From IMG/VR virus record IMGVR_UViG_3300004282_000003, positions 1 to 54,632 of that record: 54,632 nt of DNA, one strand, 5' to 3'. Positions 17,331 to 25,336 of the stretch are shown here, one piece after another. This DNA is from a virus. How positions within the stretch are numbered: the stretch's first letter is position 1; the number at the start of each line of letters is the position of its first letter. The notes below the pieces were generated by a model, which saw nothing but the letters and a program-made list of their open reading frames with translations, was not told the origin of the DNA and searched no databases. The position numbers were made by a program, and so were the translations under genes.

Positions 17331-18377
17331 TTAGTTCCTTATTTTTTGATTGCATGTTGGACAAATTTTTAATATCTTCAATAGTTTGTTATGTTCTTTC
17401 TCCAAAGAAGATATTTCTTCTTGCAACTTTTCTATGGTTTCCTCATTCTCATTTATAGATTTTAATGTTTCTCGAAGTGCTTGTAGATGATCTAATCGTG
17501 TTATTACTTCAGAATTTACAATCAATAACTCTTCTAGTTTGTGTATGGATGGATTATATTTTTCCAAATCCAAATTATTTAATTCCCATAATTTAACAAT
17601 TGTCCCTCTCAAATTTTTTAGAAATTTTGATTTTTCAATTCCTTTATTTATTTTTTCTAATAGTGATATTGCTAACTTTTCAATCTCTTGTATTTTTTCT
17701 AAAGTAATTTTTATATCAGAAATAGATATAATTTTATCAATTATTCTTTTAAGTTCTTCAACCATTTTAATTCTTTTATCATACTTATTTTTTCTTTTAT
17801 TTAATTTTCCCAATTTTTCCTTTATTTCTGGAACTCCTTTTAATTTATCCATTTCTTGTTTAGCTTCTTGTTTCATCAAAATTTGTACTTTTTTATCAGA
17901 ATTTAATTTTCCAGTTTTCTTTTTTAAATCATCAATAATTTTTTCATAGTGTTCTGTTCCAGACAAATCATTTATATATTTTGCAACATTCCCTGGTGAA
18001 TCAAAAATTAGAAAATGTTTGTTTAATTGTCTTTGCCAATTAATAGGTTTCAAATTAAATAAATTTTTAATTGGTGGTGGTACTTTTGTTCCAAATGCAT
18101 TAAATGATTCTTTATATCCATTCATAAAAAGAATGTATTCTTTTGGTTTTCTTATAATCTTAAATTTATCAGTAGTAACAGTGATTCTATAATTTGGACT
18201 ATTGAAAATTTTTGTAGCATTTAATGGATGATTGTTAATTACTAAAGCTAATGCTCTAAAAATGGTACTTTTACCTGCTCCTGTTTCTCCTGTTATTATA
18301 TTTAAACCATCTGTTAGATTTACTGTTAGTTCTTTATGATTCCCAAAATTTTGTAATTTAATCTGTTTAATTATCAT
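17331..18377 (-). CDS. Rad50/SbcC-like ATPase, N-terminal half with zinc hook
   Basis: 348 aa. MIIKQIKLQNFGNHKEL and Walker A GETGAGKSTIF (about 30-40) begin the head; a long coiled coil follows; the protein stops just after CPTCNQ (Cys339, Cys342), the CxxC zinc hook. So the gene ends at the tip of the coil and the returning half is encoded separately at 15533. A normal Rad50 is one continuous chain, so this is a true gene split at the hook. Starts inside the end of a 56-aa Cys-rich gene. Confidence 0.82.
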   Translation of the reverse strand: MIIKQIKLQNFGNHKELTVNLTDGLNIITGETGAGKSTIFRALALVINNHPLNATKIFNSPNYRITVTTDKFKIIRKPKEYILFMNGYKESFNAFGTKVPPPIKNLFNLKPINWQRQLNKHFLIFDSPGNVAKYINDLSGTEHYEKIIDDLKKKTGKLNSDKKVQILMKQEAKQEMDKLKGVPEIKEKLGKLNKRKNKYDKRIKMVEELKRIIDKIISISDIKITLEKIQEIEKLAISLLEKINKGIEKSKFLKNLRGTIVKLWELNNLDLEKYNPSIHKLEELLIVNSEVITRLDHLQALRETLKSINENEETIEKLQEEISSLEKEHNKLLKILKICPTCNQKIRN

Positions 18378-18537
18378 ACGATTTCCTTATAAATAATGGA
18401 CAATTTTCATCTTTATTTAATATTTCCATTTTAAGTAATTTATTTTTTCTTAATTTTCCTGATTTTAATGTAGGACTAGCTTTTACTTCACAATTTTTTC
18501 TTTTACTGAATTTACAAAAACTACAATCTATTTTCAT
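18367..18537 (-). CDS. 56-aa cysteine-rich protein
   Basis: MKIDCSFCKF start with C-x2-C, then Cys16 and a later NCPLF, giving four cysteines and a basic middle (SGKLRKNKLLK). ATG 18537; the TAA at 18367-18369 lies 11 bp inside the Rad50-N gene. Shape and overlap pattern fit a real small gene. Possibly a zinc-binding nucleic-acid protein; function unknown. Confidence 0.55.
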   Translation of the reverse strand: MKIDCSFCKFSKRKNCEVKASPTLKSGKLRKNKLLKMEILNKDENCPLFIRKSYDN

Positions 18538-18540
18538 AAT

Positions 18541-18828
18541 TTAATTATTTCCAATATCTAAAAACTTACAAAGTATTTCATTTTCTGCTTCTTGTAATAA
18601 AACTAAGGAATCTCCTTTTATTGTATCTTCTCTTATTGATTCTAAAACATCAACTATAGTTAAATATATTTCTGTTTCAATATTTATTTTTAACCATTCT
18701 ACATCTTTTTCTATTTGTAAATATAGTAATCCATCTTCCTCTACAATTTTATTTACAGACCATCCATTTGTAGAAAAGTTTTTATGTATTGTGTGTACAA
18801 ATTCTAAATTATTATGATAGAAAGACAT
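18541..18828 (-). CDS. Small hypothetical protein
   Basis: 95 aa, acidic and beta/alpha mixed (LLYLQIEKDVEWLKINIETEIYLT; then a helical end rich in Glu). ATG overlaps the stop region of a 30-aa membrane peptide gene. No family recognised. Confidence 0.5.
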   Translation of the reverse strand: MSFYHNNLEFVHTIHKNFSTNGWSVNKIVEEDGLLYLQIEKDVEWLKINIETEIYLTIVDVLESIREDTIKGDSLVLLQEAENEILCKFLDIGNN

Positions 18829-18829
18829 T

Positions 18830-18922
18830 TTATCTTTTATCCTTAGTTCTATACATAAGAAAAACTACAAATAGTGTTCCTACTATAGCTGGAAGTATTA
18901 CTTGAAGAAAAAAGTTTAACAT
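18830..18922 (-). CDS. 30-aa single-membrane-span peptide
   Basis: AGGAG with an 8-nt spacer precedes ATG 18922. The product is almost entirely one hydrophobic helix (FLQVILPAIVGTLFVVFLMY) with a basic tail RTKDKR, so an inner-membrane microprotein. The strong ribosome site and tight packing between genes argue it is translated. Function unknown. Confidence 0.55.
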   Translation of the reverse strand: MLNFFLQVILPAIVGTLFVVFLMYRTKDKR

Positions 18923-18927
18923 ATAAA

Positions 18928-19464
18928 TTACTCCTTACTAATAAATTGTACTGGTAATTTCCATATTGGTAATTTCTTCAAGAAAGGCTTTACTTCCCTT
19001 TCCCATGATAACCCACCACAACCACATCCAGGTCTAGGAATTATAACTCTTTTCCATTTAAGAGCTTCCATTTGAGTTTGAAGACTGAAACAAGATTCTC
19101 TTATTAATTCTAAATCAGATTTATTGTATGGTGAATTTTTTGTTGGAAATGAAACTAAATAAGTCCCTGCATCTTTGTGTACAATACTTGCTCCATCACC
19201 AAATCTTAAAGAGATTGCAATTGCTTCTGGTAATTCTGGATATAGTTCTTTTGCTTCTTTTGCAATTCCTTTTCCCATTATATTTTTACCATTAACTACT
19301 TTTCTATTTGTACAAATACAAATTGCATTTGCTTTTCCAATATAATTCCAAATATCTCCTGTTATTTCTTTTGGTAAATCTCTTTTTAGTTCAATTTTTT
19401 TTGGTTTCTCTTTTTGAAAATATTTTTTAAACCGGATTAAATATTTCTTTGACTGTGGTTCCAT
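18928..19464 (-). CDS. Macro domain ADP-ribose-binding protein
   Basis: About 178 aa from ATG 19464; longer in-frame starts (to 19551) overlap the upstream gene further, so the start is uncertain. EITGDIWNY opens the fold, NIMGKGIAKEAKELYPEL is the ribose/phosphate loop, and IIPRPGCGCGGLSWEREV is the second nucleotide loop. Closest in style to Poa1p/DarG-type macro domains, which remove or bind ADP-ribose. In a phage this could reverse ADP-ribosylation by host defences (for example DarT) or recycle NAD products. Catalysis not proven. Confidence 0.78.
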   Translation of the reverse strand: MEPQSKKYLIRFKKYFQKEKPKKIELKRDLPKEITGDIWNYIGKANAICICTNRKVVNGKNIMGKGIAKEAKELYPELPEAIAISLRFGDGASIVHKDAGTYLVSFPTKNSPYNKSDLELIRESCFSLQTQMEALKWKRVIIPRPGCGCGGLSWEREVKPFLKKLPIWKLPVQFISKE

Positions 19465-19951
19465 TCTCAATAATTTGATTCTTGTAGTTTTCTTTTTCAG
19501 TTTTAAGCGTTTCATTATATTCATCCCATATTTGTTTGAATATTGATTCAAATGGTTCTTTTACTTTTTTCAATTCTCTCCATTCATTATTTAAATTAAG
19601 TATATAAAATTCTGTCATTGTTCTTGGATTTTTTGTTTCCATATAACAATCTGGATAAATTGTAATCTTAAATTTATTTCCATATAATTCTATTTCTTTT
19701 GGACCGTATATAAATGCATGATGTATTGGAAGAAAAGTTACTACTGAATTATTTTTCTTTCTTACTATTAATTTTATTGGTTCATCATTTTTGATTATAT
19801 AAGCTAATGTTCTTGAAATTGTTAATTTCTTTACAAATACTAATTCTCGTTTTTTCACTATTTCAACTATTTCCCTCATTGTTAGATTCACATGGTCGTA
19901 TCTTTGTACAAGACGTTCCTTTGAGTGCTGGTTTAGAGCTTTCTTCACCAC
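19427..19951 (-). CDS. Hypothetical protein, GTG start
   Basis: 174 aa. GTG 19951 is preceded by GGGAG at 8 nt, which supports that start. N-terminus ALNQHSKERLVQRYDHVNLTM, middle IVRKKNNSVVTFLPIHHAF strand-rich. Overlaps the nuclease gene upstream by 89 bp and the macro domain gene downstream. The N-terminal HSKERLVQRY pattern occurs in small phage proteins of unknown role. Confidence 0.55.
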   Translation of the reverse strand: MVKKALNQHSKERLVQRYDHVNLTMREIVEIVKKRELVFVKKLTISRTLAYIIKNDEPIKLIVRKKNNSVVTFLPIHHAFIYGPKEIELYGNKFKITIYPDCYMETKNPRTMTEFYILNLNNEWRELKKVKEPFESIFKQIWDEYNETLKTEKENYKNQIIENGTTVKEIFNPV

Positions 19952-20591
19952 GTTTCCAACTCCCTTCTAAACATTTTTCAATGTATGAATTAAATCCTAA
20001 AGTAATATAATTCATAAAATCTTTTAAATTAATTATTATTAATCGTTTATCTTTTAATAATTTTATTTTTATAAATATACCTACAAAATTTTTCAAGTAG
20101 TAATATTTATAATATCCAGTTAAACTTTCAAAAAGTGTTTCTGTAAAACAAACACAAGCAGATCTATTATTTCTTCTAAAAAATAAAATGGGTATTCTAT
20201 TAGTTTTTCTTGCTTCTTTTTTTGTTTGTTTCCAGAAATCTAAGATCATGGGTGTACCTTGTCTTGAATCTAAAATATCTAAAACATCCCATCTTGTTGA
20301 ACTCTTTTGTTTACTTTTCTTATTTTTCCATGATTTTGAATAGCCTGACTTACACTCCATGTTCCAGAGATCAATTAATGGTTTTCCTCTAGGATCAGAA
20401 AAACTTAAATCAGAATGTTGAAATGAAGTTTGTTTTCCTTTTTTTGCTCTTACAGTGGCCCTACCACCACTTGCTGAAGTAGGACAAAAAATAGATTCTA
20501 TTTCATTTTTAATCCAAATTATATCTAATAGTTTACAAACTTCCCATTCTAGTTTTTTCCCTTTTCTTTTCCCGTGTCCTGGTTTAGCCAT
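19863..20591 (-). CDS. PD-(D/E)XK nuclease, probable Holliday junction resolvase
   Basis: 242 aa. GKRKGKKLEWEVCKLL carries the first acidic residue (Glu15); HSDLSF supplies an Asp (about 61); LWNMECKSGY is the E-x-K catalytic pair (about 79, 81). The layout fits archaeal Hjc/phage resolvase-like nucleases, which cut branched DNA before packaging and in recombination. It is next to RecA- and Mre11-type genes. Alternative: a restriction-like nuclease. The last about 90 residues are extra to the catalytic core. Confidence 0.68.
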   Translation of the reverse strand: MAKPGHGKRKGKKLEWEVCKLLDIIWIKNEIESIFCPTSASGGRATVRAKKGKQTSFQHSDLSFSDPRGKPLIDLWNMECKSGYSKSWKNKKSKQKSSTRWDVLDILDSRQGTPMILDFWKQTKKEARKTNRIPILFFRRNNRSACVCFTETLFESLTGYYKYYYLKNFVGIFIKIKLLKDKRLIIINLKDFMNYITLGFNSYIEKCLEGSWKRGEESSKPALKGTSCTKIRPCESNNEGNS

Positions 20592-20593
20592 TT

Positions 20594-20890
20594 TTAGTGT
20601 CTCGCTTCTTCTATTTTTGGTTTTAGTTCTTCTCCAGATTTTTCTTTTTGAATTTCTTCTAAATTTTCAACTGCTTTTTCTGCTTTTGTTTTAATTTCAA
20701 CTAACATTTGTATTGTAAAACTTTTTAAATTTCCTAGTTGTGCATATAGATTTAAAACTAAAAATGCTAATACAAGAAGACACATTGCCACTTCCCATTC
20801 TCCCCTTGTAGCTAATCTAGCAAGAAGAAAACAATAACCTATTAAAATAAATATTATTGTTGTTCCAATAAAAAAGTTTCTATTTGTCAT
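20594..20890 (-). CDS. Membrane protein with C-terminal coiled coil
   Basis: 98 aa. Two hydrophobic helices (FFIGTTIIFILIGYCFLLA and EVAMCLLVLAFLVLNLYA) followed by a charged heptad-like end rich in Glu/Lys. Topology places the coil on one face of the membrane. No catalytic motif. Lies between the recombinase and nuclease genes with 1-2 nt gaps. Confidence 0.6.
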   Translation of the reverse strand: MTNRNFFIGTTIIFILIGYCFLLARLATRGEWEVAMCLLVLAFLVLNLYAQLGNLKSFTIQMLVEIKTKAEKAVENLEEIQKEKSGEELKPKIEEARH

Positions 20891-20891
20891 T

Positions 20892-21983
20892 TTATCCCCA
20901 TTTCGGCTTGCGCTTTAGTTCTGAATCTTCTTCAATATCATCCCAAGTTTTCTGAGCCATTTTAGATGCTCTTTCAAATTCTTTTGGATTTTTTTCAAAG
21001 TATTGAATTAGATTTTCTTTGTAATAACTTTTATCTTTAAATGTTATATAACCATTTTTAGATCTTTCTAATATTTTATTACTACAAAGAAAATCAATAA
21101 CTGAACCATAATTATCAAGACCATATTTAAAAATCACATCAAATTTTGCTTTCCTAAATGGTTTTCCTACTTTGTTTTTAGATACAAATGCTTCTACTGA
21201 TATTCCTTGTATAATTCCTTTTCTTTCTATTCTATCTTCTTCATTTAACCAAAATACTTGAGAACCATAATAGTCTAAAGCTCTACCACCAGATCTTTTA
21301 GATTTTCTTCCATATCTTGCCATTAAATCATCTCTTAATTGGGAAATAATAAATAAGATACAATTAGTTTCTTTTAAATCTTGTGATACATTTCTAAACA
21401 TTTCACTCATATATTTTGCTTTTGTTGCTCCGTAACTACCCCTTATTTTTTCTTCCTCTTCTCCCTCTTTTGATTTCTTTTTCAAAATCTTCTTAAATCT
21501 CTTTTGTTCAGCCTCATCACTCAAAGAATCAAGAGAATCTAAAACGTAAAATATAATATCATAATTTTTTGATTCATCAATATGAGAATATAATTTTTGG
21601 TGAAATTCTTCTACAGTTCTAGATGATTCCCAAATAATATCATCTAAAGGCATACCAAATTGTTCTCCTAAATCATAATCAAAAGCTGCTTCTGGTTCAT
21701 CATAAATGATTTTTACTTTTTTACCTTTTTTCAAATGTTCATTATACCAAATTCCATTTATTGCTTCACAAGCTAAAAGGGTTTTACCACTTGAATAATC
21801 ACCAACACAATTAACTACTCTTCCAATTCCATAACCTTTATCTTTATTTCCAGTTAAAGCAAGATTTAACATAACATCACCAGAAGATATAAATTTCTTT
21901 GGTGGGTGTTTTTCTGGTTTTAGAATGTTTCTTGTAGAAAGTTGTTTTCTTAATGATGTTTTATTTTTCAATTTTGGTTTCAT
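20892..21983 (-). CDS. RecA/UvsX-like recombinase
   Basis: 363 aa. Walker A GDYSSGKT (about 61-68), catalytic Glu in IIYDEPEAAFD, Walker B FYVLDSLDSLSD, and the SQLRDDLMARYGRK...RSGGRALDYYGSQVFWL region corresponding to L2 and the strand after it. It should form filaments on ssDNA and catalyse strand exchange. Genes for the SSB and a possible mediator are just upstream in the same direction, matching T4 uvsX/gene 32/uvsY logic. The basic N-terminus NKTSLRKQLS resembles the recurring tail described in findings. Confidence 0.87.
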   Translation of the reverse strand: MKPKLKNKTSLRKQLSTRNILKPEKHPPKKFISSGDVMLNLALTGNKDKGYGIGRVVNCVGDYSSGKTLLACEAINGIWYNEHLKKGKKVKIIYDEPEAAFDYDLGEQFGMPLDDIIWESSRTVEEFHQKLYSHIDESKNYDIIFYVLDSLDSLSDEAEQKRFKKILKKKSKEGEEEEKIRGSYGATKAKYMSEMFRNVSQDLKETNCILFIISQLRDDLMARYGRKSKRSGGRALDYYGSQVFWLNEEDRIERKGIIQGISVEAFVSKNKVGKPFRKAKFDVIFKYGLDNYGSVIDFLCSNKILERSKNGYITFKDKSYYKENLIQYFEKNPKEFERASKMAQKTWDDIEEDSELKRKPKWG

Positions 21984-21984
21984 A

Positions 21985-22194
21985 TTATTCCTCTAATATT
22001 ATATTTGTTATATCTACTGAGGTAGCACTTTCTCTTAATTTTTCTAATCCTTCTCCAAAAGAAGATAAATCTTCTAAGTCAACCATATAATATACACACT
22101 CTATAGTAATAACTAACCTCTTATTTTTATTTTTTCTAGCTTCTTTTAATTGTTCTTGTTTTTGTTCTTCTGTTCTAACATCAGCCATTGTCAT
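21985..22194 (-). CDS. Small hypothetical protein
   Basis: 69 aa. Basic helical N-terminus (EEQKQEQLKEARKNKNKRL), then LVITIECVYYMVDLEDLSSF. Directly precedes the recombinase with a 1-nt gap, so co-translated. Function unknown. Confidence 0.5.
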   Translation of the reverse strand: MTMADVRTEEQKQEQLKEARKNKNKRLVITIECVYYMVDLEDLSSFGEGLEKLRESATSVDITNIILEE

Positions 22195-22195
22195 T

Positions 22196-22378
22196 TTAAT
22201 TTTCCTTATATTCAGAATGTTTGTAATAATGAAAAATTGAGAAAATAATAAGGTATCTGATTTTTTTATTACTCTTTCTTATGTGTCTTGGAATTTTCAT
22301 AAAAAATATAAAATCTAGTATAAGTAATAATATATAAAATATAGTTGCAATCCAAAAAAATACATTTTCATAGAACAT
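22196..22378 (-). CDS. Small membrane protein
   Basis: 60 aa with a long hydrophobic stretch FFWIATIFYILLLILDFIFF and a basic, aromatic C-terminus (KIRYLIIFSIFHYYKHSEY). One or two membrane spans. First gene after the hairpin at 22391. Function unknown. Confidence 0.55.
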   Translation of the reverse strand: MFYENVFFWIATIFYILLLILDFIFFMKIPRHIRKSNKKIRYLIIFSIFHYYKHSEYKEN

Positions 22379-22390
22379 ATTTTCCCTTCC

Positions 22391-22414
22391 AGGGGTGAGA
22401 TTTCTCCCACCCCT
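22391..22414 (-). terminator. GC-rich stem-loop after the SSB gene
   Basis: AGGGGTG and CACCCCT pair (7 bp), with a further GA/TC closure across an A-C mismatch. It lies 12 nt after the SSB stop. No U-run follows on the minus strand, so it may stabilise or punctuate the mRNA instead of terminating. Member of the hairpin family discussed in findings. Confidence 0.55.
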
Positions 22415-22425
22415 TGTAGTAGATC

Positions 22426-23550
22426 TTAATCTAATTCTTCAGACAATTCTTCATAATAAGTAACAATTGCTTCTACCATTTCATCTTTGTCCATGTCTTC
22501 ATCTATTTGATCTTCAATTCCTTTTCTTTCACACCAAGCTAGAATTTTCTTTTCACTCAATTCAGATAATTCTTCTTCTAGTTCTTCTAAATCAGGAATA
22601 TCCTTTTGCCTTTGTTTTCTTTTAGAAACTGCTTTTCTTGAAGCTTCTAATTTAGAAGCACTCTTACCAGAAGGTTTCATTCTACCTTTAGGTTCTTCAT
22701 TTTCATCTTCATCTTCATCTGATTCTTCATGTTCAAGACCCTCTTCAGATTTCATTGATTCTTCTACTTCTTCATAAGTTGGAAAATGTAAAAGAACTTC
22801 AATAATATGTTTTCCTTGTTCTTCAGCATATTCTAAAATTTCAGTTAATTTCTCTTGAATTTCTTCAGGGATTTCATCATCCCGTTCAAGTAATTCAAAA
22901 GAAGTAAATTTGGGAAACTTCCCATCTTTTGATTCTGTAATTGCTTTCTTAAAATAAACAGTTCTACCTCCTGTAGTTCCAAAAGCAACAATATCAAGAA
23001 TTGTTTGTTTCTTTTTATCTTTTACAAGATTTTGTATCTCAAGATGAATTGCCTTTTTGCTGGCATTAAAAACACTAATTTTATACTCAGGATTTTTATC
23101 TTCTTTAAATTCTGCTGTTCTATCCCAAATCAAATAAATTGCTCTATCTGAAGGGTACAGCGATTTAATATATTTGGTAGTTGTTTGTTCAATTCTATAA
23201 AGTTTCTTTTGTTTACCACATCTATAACATGGTTTTGGAACATCTCTTCTTTGTGTACAAACAAAATTGTCAAGATTTAATCCAACATTATTATGGATTG
23301 AACATTCATAACAATAAGGTTTATTTTTCTTGAAAGACAAAGGTAAGATCTCAATAAAATTATCTCCAAGATTACCTTTAAATTCTTCAATCTCTAATTC
23401 TTCCAGTATATCTTTATTAAATGGAGACTTGCCAGAACTTAGTTTTGAACGCTTTTCCCTATTTTCATAAATACTTTGTAAAACTCCTTTATCTCTTTTT
23501 TCAAATCTACTTTGTTTTTCTTTCTTTACTTTCTTTTTTAATTTTCTCAT
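22426..23550 (-). CDS. Single-stranded DNA-binding protein (gp32-like)
   Basis: 374 aa. Lys/Arg-rich N-terminus (MRKLKKKVKKEKQ), then a zinc-binding core with Cys80, Cys83, His86, Cys98, Cys108, Cys111 (PYCYECSIHNNVG; KPCYRCGKQ) as in phage gp32-type SSBs, an OB-fold-like strand region, and a very acidic C-terminal part (ESDEDEDENEE) typical of SSB interaction tails. After that tail there is an extra basic then acidic segment, which is longer than usual. Position beside RecA-like and mediator genes supports the role. Followed by a stem-loop, suggesting high expression. Confidence 0.75.
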   Translation of the reverse strand: MRKLKKKVKKEKQSRFEKRDKGVLQSIYENREKRSKLSSGKSPFNKDILEELEIEEFKGNLGDNFIEILPLSFKKNKPYCYECSIHNNVGLNLDNFVCTQRRDVPKPCYRCGKQKKLYRIEQTTTKYIKSLYPSDRAIYLIWDRTAEFKEDKNPEYKISVFNASKKAIHLEIQNLVKDKKKQTILDIVAFGTTGGRTVYFKKAITESKDGKFPKFTSFELLERDDEIPEEIQEKLTEILEYAEEQGKHIIEVLLHFPTYEEVEESMKSEEGLEHEESDEDEDENEEPKGRMKPSGKSASKLEASRKAVSKRKQRQKDIPDLEELEEELSELSEKKILAWCERKGIEDQIDEDMDKDEMVEAIVTYYEELSEELD

Positions 23551-23552
23551 AC

Positions 23553-24077
23553 CTAATCCTTTCTGTTTTTCTTTGATTTTTGTACTTCCACATCACCAAA
23601 ATAATTTGCTAAATACAGTTCAATTGCACTCTTAATATTATATGTTCTATCTCTTGTTGCATCTTTAATAAGGTTCCATGTATCATGTTCTTCTTGAGCA
23701 TTTAGAAACTTCTTGAATTGTTTTTGCCAAGTTTTATTAGATGGTATTGCCATTTTCAAAATTGTATCTGTAACTTTTCCTTTCTCTAAACCATAATGAG
23801 TTGGATTATCCTTAATATCTTTTGCAATATCAAATTCTAGAATCTTTAAATTTGTTTTCTCCTGTTCCATTATTTTCTTTTTACGAGAATAGATTTTGGC
23901 ATGTTTTCTTAAAAGATTTGGTTGTTTTTGAACTTCAGTATGTAGGTTGTATAAATCAATTTCTAATTCTTTTATTACTTCATCATCATCTCCTTCTTCT
24001 ATGGTTGTTTTATCAAATACCATTTCTTCCATTTGTTCATAAGTAGTTTTCTTTTTTCCTAATGTTAATTTTCTCAT
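23553..24077 (-). CDS. Possible UvsY-like recombination mediator
   Basis: 174 aa, largely helical, with DLYNLHTEVQKQPNLLRKH, YSRKKKIMEQEK and an ELYLANYFGDVEV end. This length, helical content, and position 2 nt upstream of the SSB gene recall mediators such as UvsY that load the recombinase on SSB-coated DNA. No motif proves this. The N-terminus MRKLTLGKKK carries the recurring KLTL-type peptide. Confidence 0.5.
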   Translation of the reverse strand: MRKLTLGKKKTTYEQMEEMVFDKTTIEEGDDDEVIKELEIDLYNLHTEVQKQPNLLRKHAKIYSRKKKIMEQEKTNLKILEFDIAKDIKDNPTHYGLEKGKVTDTILKMAIPSNKTWQKQFKKFLNAQEEHDTWNLIKDATRDRTYNIKSAIELYLANYFGDVEVQKSKKNRKD

Positions 24078-24096
24078 ATTTCCCTTTCCAAAATAA

Positions 24097-24134
24097 TTAC
24101 CCTATGGTTAATATTTCTACCAACCATAGGGTAA
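24097..24134 (-). terminator. 13-bp perfect stem-loop
   Basis: TTACCCTATGGTT (24097-24109) pairs with AACCATAGGGTAA (24122-24134) around a 12-nt loop. It is 5 nt after the stop of the 24140 gene and before the mediator-like gene. No long U-run on the minus strand. The minus-strand loop again contains AGAAAT as in the G5/C5 hairpins. Confidence 0.55.
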
Positions 24135-24139
24135 TTTAT

Positions 24140-25018
24140 TTACTTCCTGAATGTGATCTTTCTTTTAAAAGATTCAATAGAACCTTCCAGAATTTCTTTT
24201 ACTTCATCCATTTTGGTTTCAACTTCCTTTCTAAGATCATCACTTTTCTTTAGATCTTTTGCATCAATGTCAACCATAACTTCCCGTGCATTTTCTACCA
24301 ATGTTTGTAAAACACCATCTTGAAAGATATTTTTGTTTTTCAATTCAGAAAAGAAAATATCAATCTTTTCCAATGTACTTTGTTTAAGCCTTCTTTTTTC
24401 TCCTGTATTTTGTCCTCTTAAAGTATTAACAATTGTTGTGATAGTTTTAAGAAAAGATTCTCTTAAAAATAAAACACTTTCTTTTCTAATATCTTCCATT
24501 GTATCTTTGTATTTTTGAACCTCTTGACGGTACAATTCAGGATTAATTGACTTTAATTCTCCAGGTACACCCATTGAAATTATCCTATAGGATAATCCAA
24601 ATTTACTACCAATATTATCTGGATAATCTGCATCATCAAACAATCCTTTTGGTTCCAGTTCCTTTCTAGCCTTTGCTTTATATTTGTCAAAATCATTTTC
24701 TAATTCTTCAATCAATCCTTGCAAATCTTCAATAATAATATCAATCTTTTCTGATACTGTTTCAAGATAATTTGCAGGAATAAAGAAAACACCACCACCA
24801 ATATTTGCCAAAGCATAAGTCTTGACTGTATTTCTTGCTTTGGTTAAACAATACTGAATCCCTTCCAGAGCAGTCTTAGAAATCAAAGACTTATTTGCTC
24901 TTACCCAATCATATAAATCTGTATCTTCTTGTAATTTTTCAATAGGAATTTTCTTTTGATTTCCCCAGGAATGTACTGTTAATACAAACAATAAACCTCT
25001 AGCTTCTTCTGTTTTCAT
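24140..25018 (-). CDS. Helical hypothetical protein, strongly expressed candidate
   Basis: 292 aa. Long helical and coiled-coil segments (EKIDIIIEDLQGLIEELEN; KMDEVKEILEGSIESF), with ALANIGGGVFFIPANYLE and YRIISMGVPGE in between. It is preceded by a promoter (25048-25076) and followed by a perfect hairpin, so it is its own strong transcription unit just upstream of the mediator and SSB genes. It ends in SFKRKITFRK, the recurring terminal peptide. Resembles helical DUF3150-like phage proteins, but I am not sure. Confidence 0.55.
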   Translation of the reverse strand: MKTEEARGLLFVLTVHSWGNQKKIPIEKLQEDTDLYDWVRANKSLISKTALEGIQYCLTKARNTVKTYALANIGGGVFFIPANYLETVSEKIDIIIEDLQGLIEELENDFDKYKAKARKELEPKGLFDDADYPDNIGSKFGLSYRIISMGVPGELKSINPELYRQEVQKYKDTMEDIRKESVLFLRESFLKTITTIVNTLRGQNTGEKRRLKQSTLEKIDIFFSELKNKNIFQDGVLQTLVENAREVMVDIDAKDLKKSDDLRKEVETKMDEVKEILEGSIESFKRKITFRK

Positions 25019-25047
25019 TTCATTTTCCCCTCACATTTTCTATTTTA

Positions 25048-25076
25048 TTTGTACTCTGAATTTGTAATTTTGTCAA
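25048..25076 (-). promoter_or_regulatory. Sigma-70-like promoter
   Basis: On the minus strand TTGACA, 17-nt spacer, TACAAA (4/6 match to TATAAT), about 30 nt before ATG 25018. A stem-loop ends the upstream unit just before it. Fits an early promoter for the 24140, mediator, SSB and recombinase genes. Confidence 0.6.
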
Positions 25077-25086
25077 GTGATTTCTT

Positions 25087-25104
25087 AGGGGGATTTCTCC
25101 CCCT
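25087..25104 (-). terminator. G5/C5 stem-loop
   Basis: AGGGGG and CCCCCT pair around ATTTCT. It lies 10 nt after the stop of the DUF2997 gene and just upstream of a promoter, so it separates two transcription units. Few U residues follow. Confidence 0.6.
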
Positions 25105-25114
25105 GTAATTACTC

Positions 25115-25324
25115 TCAGCCACATAAAGGTAAGTGCTTAACACAATTAACTTTTACACCTTCAGTTTCTTTTTGATAATACGCTGGTGTTAGTTGTTTAA
25201 AAGTTTCTGTTCCTAACAATTCCTTTAGAAATTCAGATTCTTTTATACAACTTTTTCCTGTAAATCCTTGAGTTTCAATTTTTACTTCACCATCATTATA
25301 AATATCAACTACAATTTTCCTCAT
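25115..25324 (-). CDS. DUF2997 protein
   Basis: 69 aa. IVVDIYNDGEVKIETQGFTGKSC matches the short DUF2997 family (strand, G-x-V-x-IE-x-GF-x-G-x-x-C). In cyanobacteria and some phages it accompanies DUF1257 (Ycf35) and a Ycf46-type AAA+ ATPase; both partners are immediately upstream here. Biochemical role not known to me. Confidence 0.7.
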   Translation of the reverse strand: MRKIVVDIYNDGEVKIETQGFTGKSCIKESEFLKELLGTETFKQLTPAYYQKETEGVKVNCVKHLPLCG

Positions 25325-25336
25325 TTTTAATCCTTT

